A stretch of DNA of 64,000 nt, taken from positions 2,170,001 to 2,234,000 of the forward strand of contig NZ_CP180352.1 of NCBI RefSeq assembly GCF_048007105.1. Reading direction: 5' to 3'. The notes under the pieces were generated by a model. That model made no database searches. It had not been told where the DNA came from and saw only the letters and a list, made by a program, of their open reading frames with translations. Each line of letters opens with the position of its first letter. Within the stretch, counting starts at the first letter, position 1. Below, in pieces: positions 7,793-16,771 of this stretch. Both the position numbers and the translations under genes were made by a program. This DNA is from Minwuia sp048007105. Lineage in GTDB: Bacteria; Pseudomonadota; Alphaproteobacteria; Minwuiales; Minwuiaceae.

Positions 7793-9393
7793 TGGATCTG
7801 GAGGACTGGGCCGGGGTCGAGCGCCGCTACGGCGTCAGCCCGGATGCCTTTGCGAAGGAGATGGCCACGAAACATGGCATCCGCGAAGGCATGACCTTCC
7901 CGCGCCTTGTCGCCCGGGCCGCCGAACAGTTCCCGGCCAAGGTCGCCATCGTTCATCACGGCCGCATCCTCACCTACGCCCAGGTGATCCGGAAGGTGCA
8001 GGCGGTCCGCGCCTGGCTGACGAACGAGAAGGGCGTGAAAGCCGGCGAGCGTGTGGCGCTGCTGGTCGACAATTCGGACCACTACCCGATCTGGTATCTC
8101 GGCATCCTTGCCGCCGGGGCGGTAGCCGTGCCGATCAATCCGAAGCTCGTGCCGCGCGAACTGGCCTACATGATCGGCGACGCCGAGCCGGTCCTGATGG
8201 TCCAGGAATCCCGCTTCGACAAGCTGATCGATGACGCGTTTGCCGTGGCGGGTCACGAACTGCCGCGCTTCGTCGTCGACCGCGACCCGCCGCCGCCCTA
8301 CGCCGGCGAGTGGCAGCACACCACGAAGACCGGCCTGCATGCACCGGCGGCGATCTACTACACCTCCGGCACGACGGGTTCGCCCAAGGGCGTCATCCAT
8401 ACCCATTTCAGCCTGATGGCCGGCGCGTTTCTCAGTCCCGAGGCCTGGGAACATTCCGGACCGTCCAGCCGGTTTCTCGCCTTCACGCCGATGTTCCACA
8501 TCGCCAGCCATGTCTTCTTTCTGGTGATCCTGACGCTGGGCGCGACCCTGATTGTTGACAGCTACCAGACCGAACGGACGATGCGGCAGATCGCCGACCA
8601 CAGGATTGACGCCTTCTTCGCGGTGCCGTCCCAGTTGCTGATGATGGAGCAGCATCCGCTCAGGTCGGAACTCGATTTCAGCCATGTCAGGGTTGTCACG
8701 TTCGGCGCGGCGCCCATGGCGATCGAGCGTCTCCAGGCGGTCCAGAACATGTTCCCGAACGCTGGCTTAGTGCATTGCATGGGCCAGACCGAAAGCTGCG
8801 GCATGATCGTCGCGCTGTCCTCGAAGGAGGCCTTCAAGAAGATCGGCTCGGTCGGGCTGGCATTGCCCGGCAACGAGATCCGGGTCGTCGATGCGGAGGA
8901 CAACGATGTACCCCAGGGCGAGGTCGGCGAGCTGGTCAGCCGCGGTCCCCAGAACATGACCGGCTATCTCAACCGTCCCGAAGCGACCGAGGAGACCCTG
9001 CGCGGCGGCTGGCTGCACACCGGCGATCTCGGCTATCTGGACAAGGACGGTTACCTGTTCCTGGTCGACCGCTCGAAGGACATGATCATCCGCGGCGGCG
9101 AGAACATCTACTCAACCGAGGTGGAGGACGTCGTCTACATGATGGACGGCGTTTCGCTCTGCGCCGTCATCGGTGTGCCCGACAAGCTGTTCGGCGAAGA
9201 GGTTGGCGTCTTCATCGTGGCAAAGGCGGGGGCGTCGATCACGGCCGAGGACGTGCAGAAGCACTGCCGGGAGAACCTGGCCAGCTACAAGGTTCCGCGG
9301 ATCGTCGAGTTCGTCGAGGAGTTCGCGATGACGGCCACCGGCAAGATCCAGAAGGGCGAGATCCGCAAGCTGCTGGCGGACCGCGAGGCCTAG
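7789..9393 (+). CDS. Class I acyl-CoA synthetase / fatty-acid-CoA ligase (AMP-forming)
   Basis: The 534-residue adenylate-forming enzyme has the P-loop YTSGTTGSPKG at about residues 191-201. It also has motif GWLHTGDLGYLDKDGY, the hinge region DRSKDMIIRGGENIYSTEVE, and the C-terminal catalytic lysine in ATGKIQKGEIRK. It activates a carboxylic acid as acyl-AMP and transfers it to CoA; chain length cannot be read from the sequence. The start ATGATG overlaps the thioesterase stop. Its TAG stop overlaps the TAG stop of the convergent LysE gene (CTAG). Confidence 0.92.
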   Translation: MMDLEDWAGVERRYGVSPDAFAKEMATKHGIREGMTFPRLVARAAEQFPAKVAIVHHGRILTYAQVIRKVQAVRAWLTNEKGVKAGERVALLVDNSDHYPIWYLGILAAGAVAVPINPKLVPRELAYMIGDAEPVLMVQESRFDKLIDDAFAVAGHELPRFVVDRDPPPPYAGEWQHTTKTGLHAPAAIYYTSGTTGSPKGVIHTHFSLMAGAFLSPEAWEHSGPSSRFLAFTPMFHIASHVFFLVILTLGATLIVDSYQTERTMRQIADHRIDAFFAVPSQLLMMEQHPLRSELDFSHVRVVTFGAAPMAIERLQAVQNMFPNAGLVHCMGQTESCGMIVALSSKEAFKKIGSVGLALPGNEIRVVDAEDNDVPQGEVGELVSRGPQNMTGYLNRPEATEETLRGGWLHTGDLGYLDKDGYLFLVDRSKDMIIRGGENIYSTEVEDVVYMMDGVSLCAVIGVPDKLFGEEVGVFIVAKAGASITAEDVQKHCRENLASYKVPRIVEFVEEFAMTATGKIQKGEIRKLLADREA

Positions 9394-10001
9394 CCGGCGG
9401 TGCCGCTGCCGCTGCTGCCGGCGACCAGCGCTAGGGCCACGGCGCCCAGCATCGCCACGGCCATGGCGTAATTGACCAGCCGCTGCGTCTTCGGCGGCAG
9501 ATCGAGCCGCTTCAGCGTGATGCCCAGCCAGAGCCAGCCGAAATGTACCGGTACCCAGATCAGGTTGATGATCAGGAACTTGGTGGCGATTTCCGCGACC
9601 GGGTCGCCGAACCCAAGCGGCATCGAGCCGAAGAGCGTCGTGTTGACCGCGTAGGCCTTCGGGTTGACGAACTGCAGCAGCAGCCCGTCCACCGCCCCGG
9701 GCATCCGCGTCGCCCGGCTGAAGCTGATGTCGGAACCGGCGAAGGCGATGCGGAAGGCCAGATAGGCCAGAAAGGCCAGCGACACGCCGAGCAGGATCTC
9801 TTCCAGGTAGGGCACATTGCGGACGATGCCCCAGAGACCGCTGGCGACGAGGAGACCGACCAGATTGGTGCCGACGAACAGCCCGGCGATGAACTGGGTC
9901 CCGCGGCGTGCGCCGAAGCCTGCGCCGACACCCGCAACGCTGAGGACGCCGGGACCGGGCGTGATGAGCAGGCCCATGACGGCCATCGTGAAGTAGAGCA
10001 T
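9390..10001 (-). CDS. LysE/RhtB family amino-acid exporter
   Basis: The 203-residue membrane protein has about six hydrophobic segments and the LysE-type N-terminal motif GLLITPGPGVLSVAGVGAGFGARRG, here spanning roughly residues 10-34. It also shows a conserved Asn-Pro-Lys-Ala in the middle (FVNPKAYAVN). LysE/RhtB proteins export amino acids or derivatives; the substrate is not predictable. It is transcribed in the same direction as, and 15 nt downstream of, the adenylate cyclase gene, but the functional link is unclear. Confidence 0.9.
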   Translation of the reverse strand: MLYFTMAVMGLLITPGPGVLSVAGVGAGFGARRGTQFIAGLFVGTNLVGLLVASGLWGIVRNVPYLEEILLGVSLAFLAYLAFRIAFAGSDISFSRATRMPGAVDGLLLQFVNPKAYAVNTTLFGSMPLGFGDPVAEIATKFLIINLIWVPVHFGWLWLGITLKRLDLPPKTQRLVNYAMAVAMLGAVALALVAGSSGSGTAG

Positions 10002-10016
10002 GTCGGTCGGGGACCT

Positions 10017-11228
10017 TCAGGCGGGAGCGAAGATTTCCGTCGGGCGGGTGACACCGCTCAGAGCATGAAAGCCGAGTGATTGCAACTCCCGGCCGTCTGC
10101 ATGCACCGTCGCAAATTCGGCGGTCATCAGGATCGGATGCCTGAGCGCCCGGGTCATGCCTTCGACGCGGCTGACCTCGTTGACGGCCCGTCCGATGACA
10201 GTGAAATCCAGCCGGTCGGCCGAGCCGATATTGCCGAAAATCACCTCGCCGACATGCAGGCCGATACCGGCGGAAAGCTCGCATTTCCCCGTTTCGCAGC
10301 GTCGTCGGTTAAGCGCTGCGAGGTTCCGCTGACCTTCCTCCGCCGCCGCCAGCGCTGACTGGCAGGCGAGTTGGGCCGTCCGGCTGTCCATCGGGAAGAT
10401 GGCAAGCATTCCGTCGCCCATGAACTTCAGCACCTCCCCGCCCATGGCCCGGATCGGCTCGATCATGCAGTCGAAATAGTCGTCCAGCACCTCGATGATC
10501 TGCTCGGCCTCGAGCTGTTCGGAGAGCGCCGTGAACCCCTTCAGGTCGCAGAGGTAGACCGCGGCCGTCAGCGTCTCACCCTCCGCGCGGTGAATGGTGC
10601 CGGCCAGAACCCGCCTGGCAGCCGCCTCGCCCAGGTATGTGTTCAGCAGCGAACCGGTCGCGAAATAGCTGTTCATCAGCTCCATGCGCAGGGCGATCAG
10701 CGGCGCGATGTCTTTCAGCCGGGCGATCTGGGCGGGTGTGAAGCCGGCCCGCCGCCGCGTCGAGAAGGCGAGCACGTTCACCTCGCCGGTCGAATGGCGC
10801 AGCGGCACGGCGACATAGTCGGTCATGCCCTGGGCACGGCCTTCCTTCCAGATGTCGAACTCGAGCAGGTCCTCGTCGACATCCAGCCGCTGGCGGACTT
10901 CCGGCGCGCCCTGATGGATCAGGTAGACGGGACTCTTGTAGTAGAAGTCGGTCGAAGCGACGCCGTGCGGCCGCTTGATCAGGCTGCTGCCGGTCTCGGG
11001 CGTCCAGACCAGGTTGCGCGACACGAACAGCGGATGCAGCGACAGCAGGCCGCAGAAGGCCCGGGCGATATCGATGCCTTCGCCGGCCAGCCGCTCGCAG
11101 AGCTCGGCGAAGAAATCGAGCTCGGCATTAGGCCTGTGCAGTTCGGTGATCAGCCAAGCGGCAAGCGGGTCCGACCGCCATCCCCGGGGCGTTACCTGTA
11201 AGGCGGTCTTTTCTTCGGCCTGCTGCAT
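10017..11228 (-). CDS. Class III adenylate/guanylate cyclase with N-terminal sensor-like domain
   Basis: The 403-residue product has an N-terminal GAF-like region (about 40-200) and a C-terminal class III cyclase domain. Metal-binding aspartates are seen in AVYLCDLKGFTALSEQ and in VLKFMGDGMLAIFPM. A substrate-binding segment is FTVIGRAVNEVSRVE. It makes cAMP or cGMP and is a possible source of ligand for the cNMP-binding protein at 6335. The ATG at 11228 is preferred because the frame continues upstream only to a TTG. It is divergent from the Nfu gene. Confidence 0.87.
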   Translation of the reverse strand: MQQAEEKTALQVTPRGWRSDPLAAWLITELHRPNAELDFFAELCERLAGEGIDIARAFCGLLSLHPLFVSRNLVWTPETGSSLIKRPHGVASTDFYYKSPVYLIHQGAPEVRQRLDVDEDLLEFDIWKEGRAQGMTDYVAVPLRHSTGEVNVLAFSTRRRAGFTPAQIARLKDIAPLIALRMELMNSYFATGSLLNTYLGEAAARRVLAGTIHRAEGETLTAAVYLCDLKGFTALSEQLEAEQIIEVLDDYFDCMIEPIRAMGGEVLKFMGDGMLAIFPMDSRTAQLACQSALAAAEEGQRNLAALNRRRCETGKCELSAGIGLHVGEVIFGNIGSADRLDFTVIGRAVNEVSRVEGMTRALRHPILMTAEFATVHADGRELQSLGFHALSGVTRPTEIFAPA

Positions 11229-11257
11229 GTCTGGAAGGGTAGGTCCCCGCCTTGTCT

Positions 11258-11286
11258 TTGACAAATCGCGAAACAGGCTGCACAAA
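11258..11286 (+). promoter_or_regulatory. Candidate sigma-70 promoter of the nfu gene
   Basis: A perfect TTGACA at 11258-11263 is followed after 17 nt by CACAAA at 11281-11286, a weak -10. It lies about 70 nt before the nfu ATG in the divergent intergenic region. The call rests on the -35 box and spacing only. Confidence 0.4.
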
Positions 11287-11355
11287 CCCTTGATCCGGGC
11301 TGGCCTCCGCGCCAATTAGGGCCCGCATCGCCCCATGGGCCAAACGGAGGAACAC

Positions 11356-11925
11356 ATGTTCATCCAGACCGAACCGACACCGAACCCGCTGACCCTGAAA
11401 TTCATTCCGGGAGTCACGGTCATGGCGGAGGGAGTCGCCGATTTCCGCACCGCCGCCGACGCCGAGGCGTCGCCGCTGGCAGAGCGCCTGTTCGAGGTCG
11501 AAGGGGTCGTCGGCATCTACCTCGGACTCGATTTCGTTTCCGTGACGAAGCACGAGAACTTTGAGTGGCACCACATCAAGCCGGCCATTCTCGGCGTGAT
11601 CATGGAGCACTTCACCGCCGGGCTGCCGGTGATGAAGGAGGGCGCTGAGGCCCCGGCCGGCGGCGGTCACGCCGAGGCAAGCGAAGCCGACAAGGAAGTG
11701 GTCAGCCAGATCGTCGAACTGCTGGATACGCGCGTGCGGCAGGCGGTTGCGCAGGATGGCGGCGACATTGTCTTCCACGGTTTCGACAATGGCATCGTCT
11801 ATCTGGCGATGCAGGGCGCCTGCTCGGGCTGCCCGTCATCGACGATGACGCTGAAGCACGGTATCGAGAACCTGCTTCGCCACTACGTCCCGGAAGTCGA
11901 GGAAGTCCGCGCCGTCGGCATGTAG
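11356..11925 (+). CDS. nfu: NifU-family Fe-S cluster scaffold/carrier (Nfu)
   Basis: The 189-residue protein starts MFIQTEPTPNPLTLKFIPG, the conserved Nfu N-terminal domain. It ends with a NifU-like C-terminal domain carrying the cluster-binding motif CSGCPSS (two Cys spaced CXXC). It assembles or delivers [4Fe-4S] clusters in the cytoplasm. The ATG at 11356 is preferred to an in-frame ATG at 11335 because GGAGGAACAC precedes it directly and the family begins with MFIQTE. A candidate sigma-70 promoter lies in the divergent spacer. Confidence 0.95.
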   Translation: MFIQTEPTPNPLTLKFIPGVTVMAEGVADFRTAADAEASPLAERLFEVEGVVGIYLGLDFVSVTKHENFEWHHIKPAILGVIMEHFTAGLPVMKEGAEAPAGGGHAEASEADKEVVSQIVELLDTRVRQAVAQDGGDIVFHGFDNGIVYLAMQGACSGCPSSTMTLKHGIENLLRHYVPEVEEVRAVGM

Positions 11926-11928
11926 GCG

Positions 11929-12915
11929 TCAGCCTGCCCCTTCCATCACCTTGTTGAGCGGCGTCTCGCCCCGGGCGAGGCGGTCGAGGTTCGCTGCGAC
12001 GAATGTCCAGCGGCGGTCGATCTGCTCCTGCGTCCAGCCCGAGTTGTGCGGCGACATGATGATGTTGTCGAGTTCCTGCAGCGGGTGTTTCGACGGCCAG
12101 GGGCTGGGGTCGTCCGGCGTCGGGTAGTTGTACCAGACGTCGATCACCGCGCCGCCGATCCGCTTCGCCGAGAGCGCCTCGTAGAGCGCATCCTCATCCA
12201 CGATCGGTCCTCGCCCGACATTGATCACCACGGCCGTCGGCTTCATGGCGGCGAACTGGTGCGCGCCGATCATGCCGCGGGTGTCGTCGTTGAGCGGGGC
12301 GCAGACCACGACGTAATCGGCCTCGGCGCACAGGTCCTGCAGCCTGTCGGCCTTGCCGTACCAGTCCAGTTCCGGCGGCGTCTCACGGTCCCGGCGGCCG
12401 ATGCCGATAGCCCGGGCCTGGAAGGCGCGGGCGCGGACCGCCACTTCATGGCCGATATGACCGTATCCGACGATTCCGACGGTCTTGCCGCGGACCTCGC
12501 CATGTACCGGGCTCTGCGCCGGCCCCTTGCCGTTCCAGCTCTTCGCCCTGAAGGCGGCGCTGGTCTTCGCCAGGCCGATCTCCGATTCCAGCATGCCGAG
12601 CAGGATGTATTCGGCGATGGAGGTCTCGTGTTCATAGGTGTTGCAGACGAGGCAACCCGCCGGCAGCACCTCCGGTTTCAGGAAGTCGAAGCCGGTGAAG
12701 GGGATCTGGAACAGCTTCAGCTTCGGCATGGCCGGCCAGGGTGCGGCGATGTGGCCGCCGACCATGGCGTCCGCTTCCGGCGCGAGACGTTCGAAGGCGG
12801 CCCTGTCCTCGGCCGGGTCGCACGTCTCTATCCGCCAGTCCTCAGTCAGGTGCTTCCTCAGGAAATCGCCCTTGTGCATGGACAGCTTGCCGGCCAGCAG
12901 CACGGTATGGGTCAC
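11929..12915 (-). CDS. D-2-hydroxyacid dehydrogenase (NAD-dependent)
   Basis: The 328-residue protein has the NAD-binding GYGHIGHEVAVRARAF motif (GXGXXG, around residue 150), followed by VVCAPLNDDTRGMI and VVINVGRGPIVDEDAL. The catalytic Arg lies in that last region, and the His of the Glu-His pair in MSPHNSGWT. These identify the D-2-hydroxyacid dehydrogenase superfamily; the substrate is not predictable. The start is a GTG at 12915 with GAGAGGGG upstream. The longer open frame into the next gene is not real. It is convergent with nfu, with 3 nt between stops. Confidence 0.88.
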   Translation of the reverse strand: MTHTVLLAGKLSMHKGDFLRKHLTEDWRIETCDPAEDRAAFERLAPEADAMVGGHIAAPWPAMPKLKLFQIPFTGFDFLKPEVLPAGCLVCNTYEHETSIAEYILLGMLESEIGLAKTSAAFRAKSWNGKGPAQSPVHGEVRGKTVGIVGYGHIGHEVAVRARAFQARAIGIGRRDRETPPELDWYGKADRLQDLCAEADYVVVCAPLNDDTRGMIGAHQFAAMKPTAVVINVGRGPIVDEDALYEALSAKRIGGAVIDVWYNYPTPDDPSPWPSKHPLQELDNIIMSPHNSGWTQEQIDRRWTFVAANLDRLARGETPLNKVMEGAG

Positions 12916-13071
12916 GGCTCGCCCCTCTCGGTCTGTGATTTCGGGAGGCCCGAGATTGGCTCCGGCAGCGGCGATCCGCAAGTTCCGGGGGCGGCGTGAC
13001 GGCCATGACTTGCCCTTGCAGGCGTATGGACCCACCTTAGCGCCGACCGTTTTCTGCCGATGGAGAAAGAC

Positions 13072-13542
13072 ATGGCCATCCGCCGTTTCATTACCGGCCT
13101 TGCGCTGGCTGCGGCCGCCGCGATGCCGCTGGCCGCCCCGAGTTCCGCGAAAGTCGCGACCACCGACGAGAACCTGGAAGCCACCATCCAGATCGAACGG
13201 CGGGTCCGGCTCGCACAGGGCGGCGCGACCAGCCGCATTCACGTCAATGTCGCGCTGCGCAACACGGGCACCGAGGAACTGACCATAACGGCGCCGGGGC
13301 AGTGCGCGATCCACAACTACGCCATCGTGCTGCCGAACAACGATCCGGTGATCGTCAATGCGAAGAAGGAATGCGGCGGCGGCGAGGTGCAGGTCACGAT
13401 TCCGCCCGGCGGCCAGATCCAGGAAGGCGCCACGATGCAAGTCCGCGGCGGCGAACTCGAAGCCGGACGGCGCTATTACGTCATCTACGAATTCTGGGGC
13501 GTCCGCATCCGCAGCCCGTTCCGCATCCTGGAAGACCAGTAG
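13072..13542 (+). CDS. Hypothetical secreted protein (Ig-like/BsuPI-like fold)
   Basis: The 156-residue product has a clear Sec signal peptide (residues about 1-24, cleavage after PSSA). A single all-beta domain follows, with alternating hydrophobics (IHVNVALRNTGTEELTIT, YYVIYEFWGVRI) and two cysteines that could pair. The pattern resembles BsuPI-type or other Ig-like periplasmic domains. The ATG at 13072 was preferred over 13060 because GGAG sits at the proper distance. It is monocistronic, with a strong terminator just after its stop. Function unknown. Confidence 0.75.
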   Translation: MAIRRFITGLALAAAAAMPLAAPSSAKVATTDENLEATIQIERRVRLAQGGATSRIHVNVALRNTGTEELTITAPGQCAIHNYAIVLPNNDPVIVNAKKECGGGEVQVTIPPGGQIQEGATMQVRGGELEAGRRYYVIYEFWGVRIRSPFRILEDQ

Positions 13543-13555
13543 GCTGAACAGCAAG

Positions 13556-13581
13556 AAGGCCCGCCGTCTCCGGCGGGCCTT
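13556..13581. terminator. Intrinsic terminator hairpin, possibly bidirectional
   Basis: A perfect 11-bp stem (AAGGCCCGCCG / CGGCGGGCCTT) closes a TCTC loop, with A-rich sequence before and T-rich sequence after. It sits between the convergent secreted-protein gene and the MscS gene and can serve both strands. Confidence 0.85.
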
Positions 13582-13612
13582 TGGCTTCTGACGGTCAATC
13601 CAGGCGGTGTGC

Positions 13613-14443
13613 CTATTCGGCGGCCTCCTGGATCATGTGAACCGAGCGCTGCGGGAACGGGATCTCGACCCCGATCTCGTCCATCTTCTCCTTCATGGCG
13701 CGCTGGAAGTCCCATTTCAGGCCCCAGTAGTCGCCGGCGGTGCACCAGAGCCGGATCGTGAGATCGACCGAGCTCTCGCCGAGGTTGGCGACGGCGATCA
13801 TCGGGGCCGGATCCTTCAGCACACGGTCCTCGGTCTGAGCCATCTCCCGCAGGGCCTCGATCGCCTTGCCGATGTCGTCGCCGTAGCCGATGCCCAGCAT
13901 CAGGTCGAGGCGGCGGGTCGGGTGGTGGCTGTAGTTCCGGATCGCGGTGTTCCAGAGCTGACCGTTCGGCACCAGGATCTGGATATTGTCGGCGGTGTGG
14001 AGCTCGGTCACGAACAGGGAGACGTCATCGATCGTGCCGGAAATGCCACCGGCCTCGATGAACTGCCCCTGCTTGAAGGGGCGGAAGATGAGGATCATCA
14101 CCCCGGCCGCGAGATTGCTCAACGTGCCCTGGAGGGCGAGGCCGATCGCCAGGCCCGCCGCACCGATGATCGCGACGAAGCTGGTGGTCTCGACGCCGAA
14201 CTGGTCCAGCGCGGCGATCACCGCGACCGCGATGATCGCATAACGGACAAGGGTGGACAGGAAGTTCGCCAGCATGGCGTCGACCTTGCCGGTCTTCACC
14301 ATGGTCTTGCCGGCCAGGCGGGAGATCATACCGGCGGCCCAGAAGCCGACCACCAGAATGATCGCGACGCCGGCAATGGCGATCGCATACTCGACCACAT
14401 AGGCCTGCAGCACTTCCGCCGAAACGGATGTCTCTTCTTCCAT
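13613..14443 (-). CDS. MscS-family small-conductance mechanosensitive channel
   Basis: The 276-residue protein has three N-terminal transmembrane helices. The third carries the Gly/Ala-rich pore sequence AAGLAIGLALQGTLSNLAAGVMI. The beta domain follows, with RPFKQGQFIEAGGISGTIDDV and PNGQLWNTAIRNYS. These are the diagnostic MscS features; it releases solutes on hypo-osmotic shock at the inner membrane. The ATG at 14443 with GGAG upstream is used instead of a TTG one codon earlier. It is 46 nt downstream of the AsmA gene. Confidence 0.93.
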   Translation of the reverse strand: MEEETSVSAEVLQAYVVEYAIAIAGVAIILVVGFWAAGMISRLAGKTMVKTGKVDAMLANFLSTLVRYAIIAVAVIAALDQFGVETTSFVAIIGAAGLAIGLALQGTLSNLAAGVMILIFRPFKQGQFIEAGGISGTIDDVSLFVTELHTADNIQILVPNGQLWNTAIRNYSHHPTRRLDLMLGIGYGDDIGKAIEALREMAQTEDRVLKDPAPMIAVANLGESSVDLTIRLWCTAGDYWGLKWDFQRAMKEKMDEIGVEIPFPQRSVHMIQEAAE

Positions 14444-14489
14444 CAATGCACTCCGGGTGTCTGTTTGCGTTTCCGGCCGGATCGGCTCA

Positions 14490-16562
14490 TCAGTTGCCGA
14501 ACAGCCCTTTCAGTTTCTTGGTCGCGCCGGAAATCGGGTTCGAGGAGTCCGAGTCGCCCTCGGTCTTCTCGGGTGTCGTCTCGCCGGACGAACTGCCGCT
14601 GCCGGTCACGCTGTCGAGGACGCCCTTGACGCCACCCGAGGCCGCGCCGCCGACACCCTTGACGGTGTCCGCAACGCCCTTGACCGCATCGCCCGGCGCC
14701 TGAAGCACGCCTTTGACCACGCCCTCAAGGTCGGGCTTGATCGACGGGTCGGCCCAGGCGCCAGTGATCAGGATCGGGATACCCAGGCCGCCGCTCTCGC
14801 TCGCGCCCTGGCCGGTCAGGCTGGCCACCAGCTTCGGCAGCGCGCGGTAGTCGATGGTCTTCGGCGGCAGCAGGACGTCGCCCTGGCCGGTGACGCGCAG
14901 CAGGGGCGCATTCATCTTCAGGTCGGGATTGTTCACCACGCCGTTCTTCGCGGTGAAGCTGGCCGAGATCTCGGCGAAGTCGGTCTTCTCGGACTCGTCG
15001 TAGTTCATGTCGAGTCCGCCGGTGGAGATGTTGCGGACCGCGGCGGCCAGATTGTAGCCGAGAATGGCGCCGTCGGTGACGACGACATTGCCCTTGCCGT
15101 TCAGCGCCGTGACCAGTTTGCGCTCGGTATTGCCGCGGGTCGTCAGGTTGGCGGCTGCATTGACGGTGCCCAGGAAATCGCCGTAGTCGGCCAGCTGTTG
15201 CAGCGCCGGACGCGCCTGCATGTTGCTGATGTTGAGAATGATCGCGATGGCCGGCTCCGCCTGCCGCTGGTCGATGTTCACCGATCCGGTCGCCGCGCCC
15301 TCATAGAGATTGAGTTCATTGATGGTCAGATCGGCCTGCTTGCCCTTGGCGACGAAGGCCACGTCGGTCCTCGCCGTGTCGACGATGCCGGTGGTGATCT
15401 GGTCGGCGCGGAGACGGATGTCGATGTCCGCCGCCGTGAGACCGCTCAGGTCGATGGGCTCGTCCGACCAGTCGTCGGATCCGGCGCTGCCGCCACCGGC
15501 GCCAGCGCCGCCGCCACCGGCGCCGCCCTCAGGCAGATAGGCCCTGAGGTCGAGCGCGCCCGCCGTCAGATCGGCGACAGCAAACGGCTTGCCGCCTGTC
15601 AGGCCGGCCGAGATGTTCCCCTTCAGACTGTTGTCGTCGAAGCTGACCGTCGCGTTGGCCAGGGCGACCTTCTCGGGAGAGCCCGTCAGGTCGCCGGCAA
15701 TGCCGATCGTTGCCGGCAGTTTCACGTCGTTGCCCAGCGCGACCGGAACCCAGGCCAGAAGTCCGGCGAGGTCCTCGACCGAGATCGAGGTGCGGCCCGC
15801 GCCGCTCGGCAGGTCGCCGCCGGTCACGGCGCCTTCGAACTCGACCCGGAAGAGCCCGTCGCTGGAGACGTTGGCCTTGACGGTCGAGCGCTCGCCGTTG
15901 GCGATGGCGATCGGATTGTCGACATGCGCGACCAGCGCCACGCGGCGGTTCTGCCATTCGGCGTCCGCCTCGACGTCGAAGGGACCGGTGATCGCGGGCA
16001 GGGACAGGCTCGCGTTGAAACCCTTGATCTCCTGTCGCTCGCCCGTCGTCGCGTCGGCGTAGACCAGCGTGGCGTTCTGCAGGCGCACATCGTCCAGCGA
16101 CAGCTTCAGGCCGTCGCCCAGCCCGCCTTCACCGGCGGACGAACTGCCGCTGTCGGACGGGGTGCCCTGTCCGGTGTCGCCCATCTCGAAGTTGAAGCGG
16201 CCCTGCTTGTCCTTTTCGACCACGATGATCGGGTCGATCAGGACGAATTTCTGGATCACGACTTCGCCCGAAAGCGCAGCCATGAGGTCGACCTCGATAT
16301 CGGCCTCGCCGATCTCGGCCAGGTTCTCGGCCTCACCGCCTTCGGCGTTGGACAGCGTGACCTTGCTCAGAGAGAGCTTCACTTCGGGGAAAACCGAGAA
16401 TTCGGGTTCGGCCCCGACGGTCACCTTGCGGCCCGTGGCCTCCTCGATCTGGCCGACGACATAGGCCGTCATGGCGCTCTTCGGCACGATGAAGGGAAGG
16501 GCGACGACGACCGCTATGAGCAGCACCACGATGACGCCGATGATGATGAGGACCCGTTTCAT
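14490..16562 (-). CDS. AsmA family envelope protein
   Basis: The 690-residue protein has one N-terminal transmembrane anchor (residues 4-26, RVLIIIGVIVVLLIAVVVALPF) and then a long periplasmic beta-rich region. The AsmA N-terminal domain (EATGRKVTVGAEPEFSVFP) and the C-terminal AsmA_2-like segment (TDGAILGYNLAAAVRNI) are both present. The last 60 residues are Gly/Ser-rich and low complexity. AsmA-like proteins take part in outer-membrane lipid homeostasis and transport. It is divergent from the NUDIX gene. Confidence 0.9.
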   Translation of the reverse strand: MKRVLIIIGVIVVLLIAVVVALPFIVPKSAMTAYVVGQIEEATGRKVTVGAEPEFSVFPEVKLSLSKVTLSNAEGGEAENLAEIGEADIEVDLMAALSGEVVIQKFVLIDPIIVVEKDKQGRFNFEMGDTGQGTPSDSGSSSAGEGGLGDGLKLSLDDVRLQNATLVYADATTGERQEIKGFNASLSLPAITGPFDVEADAEWQNRRVALVAHVDNPIAIANGERSTVKANVSSDGLFRVEFEGAVTGGDLPSGAGRTSISVEDLAGLLAWVPVALGNDVKLPATIGIAGDLTGSPEKVALANATVSFDDNSLKGNISAGLTGGKPFAVADLTAGALDLRAYLPEGGAGGGGAGAGGGSAGSDDWSDEPIDLSGLTAADIDIRLRADQITTGIVDTARTDVAFVAKGKQADLTINELNLYEGAATGSVNIDQRQAEPAIAIILNISNMQARPALQQLADYGDFLGTVNAAANLTTRGNTERKLVTALNGKGNVVVTDGAILGYNLAAAVRNISTGGLDMNYDESEKTDFAEISASFTAKNGVVNNPDLKMNAPLLRVTGQGDVLLPPKTIDYRALPKLVASLTGQGASESGGLGIPILITGAWADPSIKPDLEGVVKGVLQAPGDAVKGVADTVKGVGGAASGGVKGVLDSVTGSGSSSGETTPEKTEGDSDSSNPISGATKKLKGLFGN

Positions 16563-16771
16563 GTCGATCTCCCTGTCGTACTGGTCCGGCGCGCCGTGCA
16601 GGCGGGTTGCCGCGAGCGCAGGTCTCCGAACGTGGACGCAGATACGGAACTGCCGGTACTCTAACGCAGAATCGCGTCCAGGTTGGCAACTGTCGACCCT
16701 GCGTTGCGATATATCTGTGACAGAGATCGCCGCAGCGCGGACAACATGCAGAAGCAGGGGAGGCGGAACGC

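Noticed and set aside
12916..13554. Long upstream extension of the 2-hydroxyacid dehydrogenase frame
   Set aside because: It is antisense to the secreted-protein gene. The GTG at 12915 has a ribosome site and matches the family N-terminus.
14457..16664. 735-codon plus-strand open frame
   Set aside because: It is antisense to the AsmA gene, which has a membrane anchor and family motifs.
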